Assembly (NCBI GenBank): GCA_018695965.1 | Contig: JABHQB010000157.1 | Coordinates: forward strand, 1 to 19,437 | DNA: 19,437 nucleotides | Origin: Flavobacteriales bacterium | GTDB lineage: Bacteria; Bacteroidota; Bacteroidia; Flavobacteriales; BACL11 | Direction: 5' to 3' | Shown: positions 7,806 through 15,000 of the stretch, one piece after another | How the letters are laid out: each line of letters opens with the position of its first letter | How positions within the stretch are numbered: the stretch's first letter is position 1 | Made by a program: the position numbers and the translations under genes | Notes under the pieces: generated by a model | Databases searched by the model: none | Told to the model about the DNA's origin: nothing | The model's input: the letters and a program-made list of their open reading frames with translations, nothing else

Positions 7806-9830
7806 ATGAGCTATCAAAACCCACAGATTTTATATTTCCTTTTTGCAATAGCAATTCCCATTTTCATTCATCTGTTTAATCTAAGAAAACACAAAGTTGT
7901 TTATTTTAGTAATATTACCTTTTTGAAGGAGATTAAATATGATAAGAAAAAAAGAAACACTCTAAAACAACTCCTTATATTACTTAGTAGAATTTTAGCT
8001 ATCTCGGCAATAGTTTTTGCTTTTGCAAATCCGTACATTCCAAATAACTCTGAAGACATCTCAACAAATAACACTGTCATCTATATTGATAATTCATTTA
8101 GTATGGATAATGTTTCTGAAAAAGGGAGATTACTTGATATAGCGAAAGAAAATGCTTTAGAAATTCTCAATTCATCTAACAAAACAAATCAATTTTGGAT
8201 TCTGACAAACAATTTTTCAGCAACAGAAAATTATCCGAAAAACAAAAAAGAATCAGAAGAATTTATATTAAATATCAAATCATCTTCTGAAATCAGAAGT
8301 ACAGATAATATTTTAGATAAAACAAAAAGTATTTCTCCTGAAGATAATACTCTATACATAATTTCTGATTTCCAGAAATCTAGCACAAATCTGGATGCAA
8401 TACAGAGTTTAGACAGCAACAAATCTGTTATAATTATTCCTCTTTCAATAAACGCAAACACCAATATTAGTGTAGATAGTTGCTACCTTAACTCACCAAT
8501 AAATATAAGAGGTAATACCATTAGCATTTCAACAATAATCAGTAATCATTCTGATAAAGAAATTGAAGATGTAATTATAAATATAAGTGTCAATAATACT
8601 CATAAAACACAGCAAAATATCTCCTTACTTGCAAATGAAAGTAAAACAGTAGAACTTAATTTTACTTCTGAAAAAAGTGAAATAAATAATGGATTAATTA
8701 GTGTTGAGGACTATCCTATTACTTACGATAATAATCTATATTTCAGCTTTAAAACTGATGAAAAAATAAATATTTGTCAGATATATGAATCAGAAAATAA
8801 AAATATAAGTAAGCTTTTTTCTTCAGAAGAAATATTTAATTACACTATACAAAACATAGATCAGGTTGACTATAATATTTTAAACAAACAGGAGCTTATT
8901 ATCTTAAACCAAATAAATGATTTTAGTACCGGATTTAGTTCTTTTATAAAATCCTATATCGAAAAAGGTGGAAGTATCTGTGTTATCCCTTCAGAAAATG
9001 CAAATATCGTATCTTATAATTCATTTTTGAAACAACTTAATACAAATCAATTTAGTACAGAAGTAGTTGGAAATATAAAAATATCAACTCTTAATCTAAA
9101 AAATCCTATTTTCAATAGTGTATTTAGTACATCAAAAATAAAGGATGACATAAACCTTCCTACCATAAATAATTATTACAAACTCCAGAAAAACTCTAAT
9201 ATTATTAAGCAAAACATTTTCAGACTAGAAAATTCTGATGAATTTTTAAACTATTACAACAAAGGAAAAGGTGAAGTCTACCTTTTTAGTTCTCCGTTAT
9301 CTGAAGGGAATAATACTTTTAGCAAACATGCACTCTTTGTAACTACCTTATTTAATATGGGATTATTTTCTGTAAAAACAGATAATTTGTACTATACAAT
9401 AAATCAAAATTCAGAAATAAAACTACCTAAAACTAATTCTCAGTTAGAAAATATTTTTCACTTAAAATCAGATATTTTAGATTTAATAACAGAATATTCT
9501 ATAAATAATAATCAATCCTATTTATTAACTCATAATCAGATTAAAAATGCAGATCATTATCAGTTATTACAAGAAGATCAGATTTTACAAACTATATCTT
9601 TTAATTACAACCGATCGGAAAGTAACATAGAACAATTTACAGAGGAAGAAATAGATAACTTTATAACATTAAATAAAACAAAAAATGTAAGGTTATTTTC
9701 TTCTGATGTTAGTATAAATCAAAATATTAAAAATATCGATAAAAACAAAGAATTCTGGAAAGTATTGGTTCTACTCTCTTTATTATTTATAACAATTGAA
9801 ATACTACTTATTAAACTTATTAAATCATGA
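7806..9830 (+). CDS. BatA-domain membrane protein with VWA-like N-terminal region
   Basis: A 674-residue protein of the Bacteroidota BatA/N-terminal aerotolerance type. Residues 8-24 and 55-75 are membrane segments with the conserved pair signature (FLFAIAIPIFIHLFNLR, then a basic stretch and LLILLSRILAI). Next comes a von Willebrand A-like start with the MIDAS-type motif DNSFS (95-99) and IISDFQ further on. The long middle part (~residues 200-640) is presumably periplasmic. A last hydrophobic segment (~652-672) anchors the C-terminus. I chose ATG 7806 over the TTG at 7803 because ATG is the stronger start and the protein aligns from MSYQNP. The function in this family is not established. It overlaps the dihydroorotase-like gene by 4 bp, so the two are probably made together. 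Confidence 0.87.
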   Translation: MSYQNPQILYFLFAIAIPIFIHLFNLRKHKVVYFSNITFLKEIKYDKKKRNTLKQLLILLSRILAISAIVFAFANPYIPNNSEDISTNNTVIYIDNSFSMDNVSEKGRLLDIAKENALEILNSSNKTNQFWILTNNFSATENYPKNKKESEEFILNIKSSSEIRSTDNILDKTKSISPEDNTLYIISDFQKSSTNLDAIQSLDSNKSVIIIPLSINANTNISVDSCYLNSPINIRGNTISISTIISNHSDKEIEDVIINISVNNTHKTQQNISLLANESKTVELNFTSEKSEINNGLISVEDYPITYDNNLYFSFKTDEKINICQIYESENKNISKLFSSEEIFNYTIQNIDQVDYNILNKQELIILNQINDFSTGFSSFIKSYIEKGGSICVIPSENANIVSYNSFLKQLNTNQFSTEVVGNIKISTLNLKNPIFNSVFSTSKIKDDINLPTINNYYKLQKNSNIIKQNIFRLENSDEFLNYYNKGKGEVYLFSSPLSEGNNTFSKHALFVTTLFNMGLFSVKTDNLYYTINQNSEIKLPKTNSQLENIFHLKSDILDLITEYSINNNQSYLLTHNQIKNADHYQLLQEDQILQTISFNYNRSESNIEQFTEEEIDNFITLNKTKNVRLFSSDVSINQNIKNIDKNKEFWKVLVLLSLLFITIEILLIKLIKS

Positions 9831-9847
9831 ATTTACTTATTAAATCA
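9806..9847 (+). repeat. Short direct repeats across the BatA-type/dihydroorotase-like junction
   Basis: ACTTATTAAATCA occurs at 9815-9827 and 9835-9847, and the shorter ACTTATTAAA also at 9806-9815. The copies straddle the ATGA stop/start overlap. The first full copy encodes the end of one protein (LIKS), the second the start of the next (LLIKS). Confidence 0.8.
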
Positions 9848-11116
9848 GCACGAATAATTGACCCTAATTCTAAACACCACAATAAGATAATGGATATATT
9901 TATTAAAAATGGAAGAATTGAAAAAATTGATAAATCAATTAAATCCTGTAAAGAATCATTAGAGGCAGGAAAAGAAATAGAATTCTCAGATAAAAACCTA
10001 CATATTTCTACAGGTTGGATGGATATGCACTCTAACTTCCGAGAACCAGGTTTTGAATATAAAGATGATCTAAAGACAGGGATACAATCTGCAATAAAAG
10101 GAGGGTTTACATCTGTATTATTAATGCCACAAACCGAACCTGTAATTGACAGTAAATCACATGTTGAATACATTAAAAACAATACAAGAAATAGTATTGT
10201 AGATGTTCATACATCCTCTTCTGTAACAAAGAATATGGAAGGAGGAAATCTAGTAGAAATGCACGACATTAACTCTGTAAATTGCCGAACTTTTACTGAT
10301 GATAAAAAATCCTTACAAAGAAATGAAGTGATGAAATTAGCTCTACTATATAGCAAGGATCTTGATGGACTTATTATGAACTATCCTAATGATAAAAGTA
10401 TCTTTAATAATGGAAAGATGAATGAAGGAATAACTAGCACTAATATGGGAGTGAGTGGTATATCAAATATATCTGAAGAAATAATGGTTGATAGAGATAT
10501 AAATCTAGCGAAATACACTGAAGGAAACTTACACCTTTCTTACATATCTACAAAAGAGTCAGTCAGTAAAATAAAAAGAGGGAAAAAGGAAGGAGCAAAC
10601 ATCACAGCAGATGTTTCAATCAATAACCTAGTTATGACAGACGAAAAAGTAAAAACATTCGATACTAGATATAAAGTACTTCCTCCACTCCGAACAAAAA
10701 AGGATAATAGTGCACTGATAAAAGGACTTAAAAATGGAACTATTGATGTTATCTGCTCGGATCATTCCCCAGAAGATCAGGAAAACAAGAAAACAGAATT
10801 TGACAATGCTGCATTCGGAATATTAGGACTAGAAACTCTTTTTGGACTTTTAGGGAAACACATAAGTTCTGACTTAAGTTTATCTGAAATAATAGAGAAA
10901 ATATCTACAAATCCAAGAAAAATCGCACTAAAAGAAGAGTTAAAAATTGAAGAAGGGGAAAAAGCAAATATCACCTTATTTAATCCAAAGGTAGAATGGG
11001 AAGTAATAAAATCTGATATAAAATCAAAATCAAGAAACACTCCCTTTATTGGAGAAAAGCTAAAAGGAAAAGCTGTAGCTATTTATAATAATAATCAGTT
11101 TGTTATTATTGAATAA
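9827..11116 (+). CDS. Dihydroorotase-like protein, predicted non-catalytic
   Basis: A 429-residue amidohydrolase homologous to type I dihydroorotase (PyrC), the third enzyme of pyrimidine synthesis. Family landmarks are clear: REPG at 72-75, MNEGI at 198-202, VLPPLRT at 284-290, SDHSPED at 311-317 and FGILGLET at 330-337. Most metal-site residues are changed. The HxH motif reads H68-S-N70; the usual ISHAED is IMNYPND (His to Asn185); the usual IAHVST is LSYIST (His to Tyr239); the usual PHHL is INNL (266-267 Asn). The Asp159 region and Asp312 remain. I infer loss of hydrolase activity and a structural or regulatory role, as known for inactive dihydroorotase homologues that support aspartate transcarbamoylase. 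Similar stripped copies are, from memory, common in Flavobacteriia and often annotated pyrC. It overlaps the BatA-type gene by 4 bp and the convergent hydrolase gene by 11 bp. Confidence 0.88.
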   Translation: MNLLIKSARIIDPNSKHHNKIMDIFIKNGRIEKIDKSIKSCKESLEAGKEIEFSDKNLHISTGWMDMHSNFREPGFEYKDDLKTGIQSAIKGGFTSVLLMPQTEPVIDSKSHVEYIKNNTRNSIVDVHTSSSVTKNMEGGNLVEMHDINSVNCRTFTDDKKSLQRNEVMKLALLYSKDLDGLIMNYPNDKSIFNNGKMNEGITSTNMGVSGISNISEEIMVDRDINLAKYTEGNLHLSYISTKESVSKIKRGKKEGANITADVSINNLVMTDEKVKTFDTRYKVLPPLRTKKDNSALIKGLKNGTIDVICSDHSPEDQENKKTEFDNAAFGILGLETLFGLLGKHISSDLSLSEIIEKISTNPRKIALKEELKIEEGEKANITLFNPKVEWEVIKSDIKSKSRNTPFIGEKLKGKAVAIYNNNQFVIIE

Positions 11117-11918
11117 ATTCTATAGTTTTATCTACAACTATTTGTAAATCTGATGGTAATTTATTGGGATTACATGGATGTGAAGCCCCAAAAACATGGT
11201 CAGCATCTTTCACTATAAATAGTTCTGAACGGGGATTCCATCTATGTAAATCATAAGCTTCTTTTACATCAACTGATGGATCCGCATCTCCATGAATAAC
11301 TAATTGAGAAATTGTTAAATTACTAACTGAATTCTGAATATCTAATCTTTCTTTATTTTGTTCGCAATCATTATATAACTGAATGTATAACGGCATGTTT
11401 TGTTTGGTTCTTCCATTATAAACAAATGATACTCCTTTCTGTTTCCAGATTTCTACTCTATCCGTAGAAGCTCTATTTAAGAAACTAGAAGGAGAAGACC
11501 AACTTATTACTCTTTTAACTCTTTTATCCTCACCTGATTTCAGCATGGAAACACCTCCTCCTCTACTGTGTCCTAAAAGAGTAATATCCGATATATTTAA
11601 ATTCTGAACGGACCAATCTAACACTAAAGACAGATCATTCAATTCTATAGAAAAATTATTATTTCCAAACGCTTCTAAATCATTAAAATTTAATGGATCA
11701 GCAATAGTTGTTCCATTATGGGAAAAATTAAATTTCAAGAAAGTAAATCCGTTCTCAGCAAAGATCTTGGATATTAGATTAAAACATCCCCAATCCTTAA
11801 AACCTTTAAATCCGTGAGAGAAAATTATCAATTTATTATTACTTTTCTTAGGAAAAGTAATATCCATTAAAATTTTCTTCTGATTACTTCCTTTTATTAT
11901 TTCTATACTCTTTTGCAT
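11106..11918 (-). CDS. Alpha/beta hydrolase
   Basis: A 270-residue cytoplasmic alpha/beta-fold hydrolase with no signal peptide. The oxyanion-hole region is SHGFKGFKDW (34-43). The nucleophile elbow is GHSRGGG (116-122, Ser118), the probable catalytic acid Asp213 in HGDADPSV (209-216), and the catalytic His241 in DADHVFG (238-244), so the triad is intact. Closest in style to the dienelactone hydrolase/acyl-peptidase-like serine hydrolases; the substrate cannot be read from sequence. It starts one base after the ABC-F stop, so it is the second gene of that operon. Its 3' end overlaps the convergent dihydroorotase-like gene by 11 bp. Confidence 0.9.
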   Translation of the reverse strand: MQKSIEIIKGSNQKKILMDITFPKKSNNKLIIFSHGFKGFKDWGCFNLISKIFAENGFTFLKFNFSHNGTTIADPLNFNDLEAFGNNNFSIELNDLSLVLDWSVQNLNISDITLLGHSRGGGVSMLKSGEDKRVKRVISWSSPSSFLNRASTDRVEIWKQKGVSFVYNGRTKQNMPLYIQLYNDCEQNKERLDIQNSVSNLTISQLVIHGDADPSVDVKEAYDLHRWNPRSELFIVKDADHVFGASHPCNPNKLPSDLQIVVDKTIEFIQ

Positions 11919-11919
11919 A

Positions 11920-13791
11920 TTACATTAGCTCATCTAGTTCTAACCATCTAAAACTTTTTTTATCTATTATATTTACAATATCTGAAAGTCTTTTACTATT
12001 TTCAATAATTATTTCTACATCTAAATTAGGGTTTAATAAGGATGTCTCCAATTCTTCTTTCTCTTTTTCTAGTACAGAAATTTCTTTTTCTAATTCTCCG
12101 TATTCGTATTTCTCTTTGTAAGAAACCTTTCTTTCTTCTTGTTTATTTTTAGGAATATTTTTTTGTTTATCTACTGATTTTGTTTTATTTTGATCTTTCT
12201 TTTGTTGATCACTAAATTCAGAATAAGTACCATAAAAATCCCGAATAACACCTTCTCCTTCAAATACAAACATATGATCTGTAAGTTTATCCATAAAATA
12301 CCTGTCGTGAGAAACAATAATAAGACAACCTTTAAAGTCTAATAAAAACTCCTCCAATTTATTTAGAGTAAGTAAATCCATATCGTTTGTTGGCTCATCC
12401 AAAATAAGAAAATTAGGATTTTTCATTAGTACCGTTAGTAAGTATAATCTTCTTAGTTCTCCACCGCTCAGTTTACTTACATAAGTGTATTGCATTTCTG
12501 GTGTAAACATAAAATACTCTAACATTTGTGATGCTGAAATTTTACTTCCATTTGCTAGAATAATGACATCAGCAATCTCTTTTAAAACATCAATCACTCT
12601 TAAATCTTCTTTTATCACGAGTCCTCCTTGAGAAAAATATCCATAAATGATTGTGTCTCCTATATTTACTTTTCCACTATCAGCCTTTTCTTTTCCAGTA
12701 AGGATATTAAGAAGAGTACTTTTCCCTACTCCATTACCACCTAATATTCCTATTCTTTCACCTTTTTTGAAGGTATAAGTAAATCCATCTAGAATACATA
12801 TATCACCATACGATTTATGTATATTCTTTAATTCTAGTATTTTACCTCCAACCCTACTCATTTTAACTTCTAATTTCAGTTCTGATTTCTTTCTTCCAGA
12901 ATTCGCTTTTTCTTTTATCTTTTCAAAACTCTGTAAACGAGACTTTGATTTTGTAGTACGAGCTTTTGGAGAACGCCTTACCCACTCTAATTCCTTTTTC
13001 ATCAGCTTGCCGGCCTTTTCTATTTCTACACTAAAATTATTTTCTCTTTCCTCTCTTTTTTCCAAAAAGTAAGAGTAATTCCCTTTGTGATGATACAATT
13101 CTCCATTTTCTAGCTCTAATATGTGGTTACAAACATTTTCCAGGAAGTATCGATCGTGTGTCACCATTAAAAGAGTTATTTTCTGCTGAGATAAATACTT
13201 TTCCAACCATTCAATCATTTCTACATCCAAATGATTGGTAGGCTCATCTAACAGTAATACATCCGATTCATCAATAAGTAAAAGGGAAAGGGACAACCTC
13301 TTTTTTTGTCCTCCAGATAGTTTTTCTACCTTCTGACTTAAATCTGTAATTTTAAATTTACTAAGAATTTGTTTTATCCTCCTGTCATAATCCCAAGCGG
13401 AATACTGATCCATAAGTAAAGTTAGTTCCTCTACTGTATTTTGGTTTTTTTCTGAAAAATCGTTGGTCTGATTTGCTACTGCCTTTTCATATTCTCCAAT
13501 TATTTTACTTACTCTACTTTGTGCTGAATCTACCAATTGCTGAATAGTTAAACTCTCATCAAAATCAGAATTCTGAGACAGATAACCAACCTCTATTCCT
13601 TTTCTGAAAGTTACTTTGCCTGCCGAGGAAACATCTTTACCAGTAATTATTTTTAACAAAGAAGATTTACCTGTTCCATTATTAGCTATAAGTGCCATTT
13701 TATCTCCTCTACTTAAACCAAAACTTAAATTCTCGAACAAAACTCTCTCTCCGTAATCTTTACTCAACTCTTCTACTGATATTAAATTCAT
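11920..13791 (-). CDS. ABC-F family ATPase, Uup-like
   Basis: Soluble twin-ATPase protein of the ABC-F class, which acts on ribosomes rather than in transport. Domain 1 has Walker A NNGTGKSS (37-44), signature LSGGQKKR (158-165) and LLLDEPTNHLD (179-189). The interdomain linker (~250-310) carries RRSPKARTTKSKSR (272-285), the pattern of Uup-type members in Bacteroidota. Domain 2 has GGNGVGKST (351-359), LSGGELRR (441-448) and ILDEPTNDMD (463-472). A charged C-terminal coiled coil (~555-610) also fits Uup. I chose ATG 13791 (protein MNLISVEEL) over the ATG at 13809 because the -7 promoter element lies between them and the upstream residues are not family-like. Length 623. Probably the head of an operon with the alpha/beta hydrolase. 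Confidence 0.93.
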   Translation of the reverse strand: MNLISVEELSKDYGERVLFENLSFGLSRGDKMALIANNGTGKSSLLKIITGKDVSSAGKVTFRKGIEVGYLSQNSDFDESLTIQQLVDSAQSRVSKIIGEYEKAVANQTNDFSEKNQNTVEELTLLMDQYSAWDYDRRIKQILSKFKITDLSQKVEKLSGGQKKRLSLSLLLIDESDVLLLDEPTNHLDVEMIEWLEKYLSQQKITLLMVTHDRYFLENVCNHILELENGELYHHKGNYSYFLEKREERENNFSVEIEKAGKLMKKELEWVRRSPKARTTKSKSRLQSFEKIKEKANSGRKKSELKLEVKMSRVGGKILELKNIHKSYGDICILDGFTYTFKKGERIGILGGNGVGKSTLLNILTGKEKADSGKVNIGDTIIYGYFSQGGLVIKEDLRVIDVLKEIADVIILANGSKISASQMLEYFMFTPEMQYTYVSKLSGGELRRLYLLTVLMKNPNFLILDEPTNDMDLLTLNKLEEFLLDFKGCLIIVSHDRYFMDKLTDHMFVFEGEGVIRDFYGTYSEFSDQQKKDQNKTKSVDKQKNIPKNKQEERKVSYKEKYEYGELEKEISVLEKEKEELETSLLNPNLDVEIIIENSKRLSDIVNIIDKKSFRWLELDELM

Positions 13792-13795
13792 ATTA

Positions 13796-13803
13796 CAAAA
13801 ATA
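13796..13803 (-). promoter_or_regulatory. -7 promoter element for the ABC-F gene (TATTTTTG)
   Basis: Exact TAnnTTTG on the minus strand followed by TA, with only four bases before the ATG at 13791. This implies a leaderless or nearly leaderless transcript and argues against the upstream ATG at 13809. No clear -33 TTG. Confidence 0.55.
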
Positions 13804-13851
13804 CATCATAAATAATCATATATATCATAACTTATAATTATTCTTAAATTA

Positions 13852-13859
13852 TATATTTG
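13852..13859 (+). promoter_or_regulatory. -7 promoter element for the PD40 lipoprotein gene (TATATTTG)
   Basis: Exact TAnnTTTG followed by CA, 23 bases before the ATG at 13883. It faces away from the ABC-F promoter; 48 bases separate the two -7 boxes. No clear -33 TTG. Confidence 0.6.
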
Positions 13860-13882
13860 CATCCGAAATTAAAACAAAAATT

Positions 13883-14986
13883 ATGAATAGAGTTATCTTA
13901 CCTTTCCTTTGTGTTTTACTTGTATCCTGTGGACAGAAAAAACCTATAAAGATTAGTGAGGCAGAGAGTAAGGATATCAAGAAATCAAACACACATGACC
14001 CTAAAGAAAAACATCTTCAAAACATAAAACAACTTACTTTTGGAGGAGATAATGCAGAGGCCTATTTCTCTTTTGATGACACTAGATTAGTATTTCAATT
14101 AAAAAATCCTGATATAGGAATTGATTGCGATCAGATTTATGTTACAGACTGGGAAAATGATAATATGGAAAAAAAACTTCCTCCTATGGTAAGTACTGGT
14201 TTAGGAAGAACTACTTGTTCGTACTTTATGCCAGGAGACACAACAGTTATTTACGCTTCTACACATTTAGGTGATGACAACTGCCCAAAAGAACCAGAGA
14301 AAAGAGAAGATGGTGCGTATGTATGGCCTATCTACTCTGACTTTGATATTTTTGTTGCAGACCTAAAAGGAAATATAGTAAAGCAGTTAACAAATGAGCC
14401 TGGTTATGATGCTGAAGCAACTATTTCTCCTCAAGGTGATAAAATTGTTTTTACATCTGACCGGACAGGTGATTTGGAACTTTATACTATGAATATTGAT
14501 GGAAGTAATATAAAACAAGTTACTTTCGGATTGGGATATGATGGTGGAGCGTTCTTTTCTCCTGATGGAACCAAATTAATTTTCCGATCATCCAGACCAG
14601 AATCTAATGAAGAAATTAAAGTGTATAAACAACTTCTTTCTGAAGGATTAGTAAAACCAACAGAAATGGAATTATTTATTTGTAATACAGATGGCTCGGA
14701 TTTAACACAGATAACTAACTTAGGAAATGCAAATTGGGCTCCTTTCTTTCATCCTAGTGGTAACAAAGTAATATTTTCCTCTAATCATAAATCAGAAAAA
14801 GGTTTTCCATTTAATTTATTTATGATAAACATAGATGGAACAGATCTTGAACAGATTACTTTTGATGGTGTGTTTGACGCCTTCCCTATGTTCTCTTATG
14901 ATGGTAAAAAACTTGTTTTTTCTTCTAATAGAAATAATGGAGGAACAAGAGCCACAAATCTTTTTATTGCTGACTGGAAGGAATAA
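13883..14986 (+). CDS. PD40/TolB-type beta-propeller lipoprotein
   Basis: A 367-residue exported lipoprotein: a short hydrophobic signal ends in the lipobox LVSC, with Cys16 as the lipidation site. After a charged linker (~20-45) the protein is built of PD40 (TolB/WD40-like) propeller blades. The repeating pattern is A-x-FSPDG-x-KLVFSS-R followed by LYTMNxDGS and QxTF; clear copies are near 57-71, 176-213, 222-236, 288-328 and 334-348. The cysteine at 82 and those at 112 and 134 could pair, but this is not shown. Such propellers bind proteins or peptides in the periplasm; this is not TolB proper, which lacks a lipobox and has an N-terminal TolB domain. It is a single gene, divergent from ABC-F and convergent with nqrF, 14 bases away. 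Confidence 0.87.
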   Translation: MNRVILPFLCVLLVSCGQKKPIKISEAESKDIKKSNTHDPKEKHLQNIKQLTFGGDNAEAYFSFDDTRLVFQLKNPDIGIDCDQIYVTDWENDNMEKKLPPMVSTGLGRTTCSYFMPGDTTVIYASTHLGDDNCPKEPEKREDGAYVWPIYSDFDIFVADLKGNIVKQLTNEPGYDAEATISPQGDKIVFTSDRTGDLELYTMNIDGSNIKQVTFGLGYDGGAFFSPDGTKLIFRSSRPESNEEIKVYKQLLSEGLVKPTEMELFICNTDGSDLTQITNLGNANWAPFFHPSGNKVIFSSNHKSEKGFPFNLFMINIDGTDLEQITFDGVFDAFPMFSYDGKKLVFSSNRNNGGTRATNLFIADWKE

Positions 14987-15000
14987 GCCTCTATAAATCA

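Noticed and set aside
9827..11116. Functional pyrimidine-pathway PyrC
   Set aside because: Too many metal-ligand histidines are replaced and there is no other pyr gene nearby.
4741..11116. A defence or mobile accessory island
   Set aside because: No nuclease, integrase, transposase, phage or toxin-like domain; base composition and codon style match the flanking core genes.
11920..13791. Antibiotic-resistance ABC-F protein
   Set aside because: The linker and C-terminal coiled coil match housekeeping Uup-type proteins of Bacteroidota; no sign of mobility or a leader-peptide attenuator upstream.
13792..13809. Upstream ATG pair for the ABC-F gene
   Set aside because: The additional residues MMYFCN are not family-like and the -7 box lies inside this stretch.
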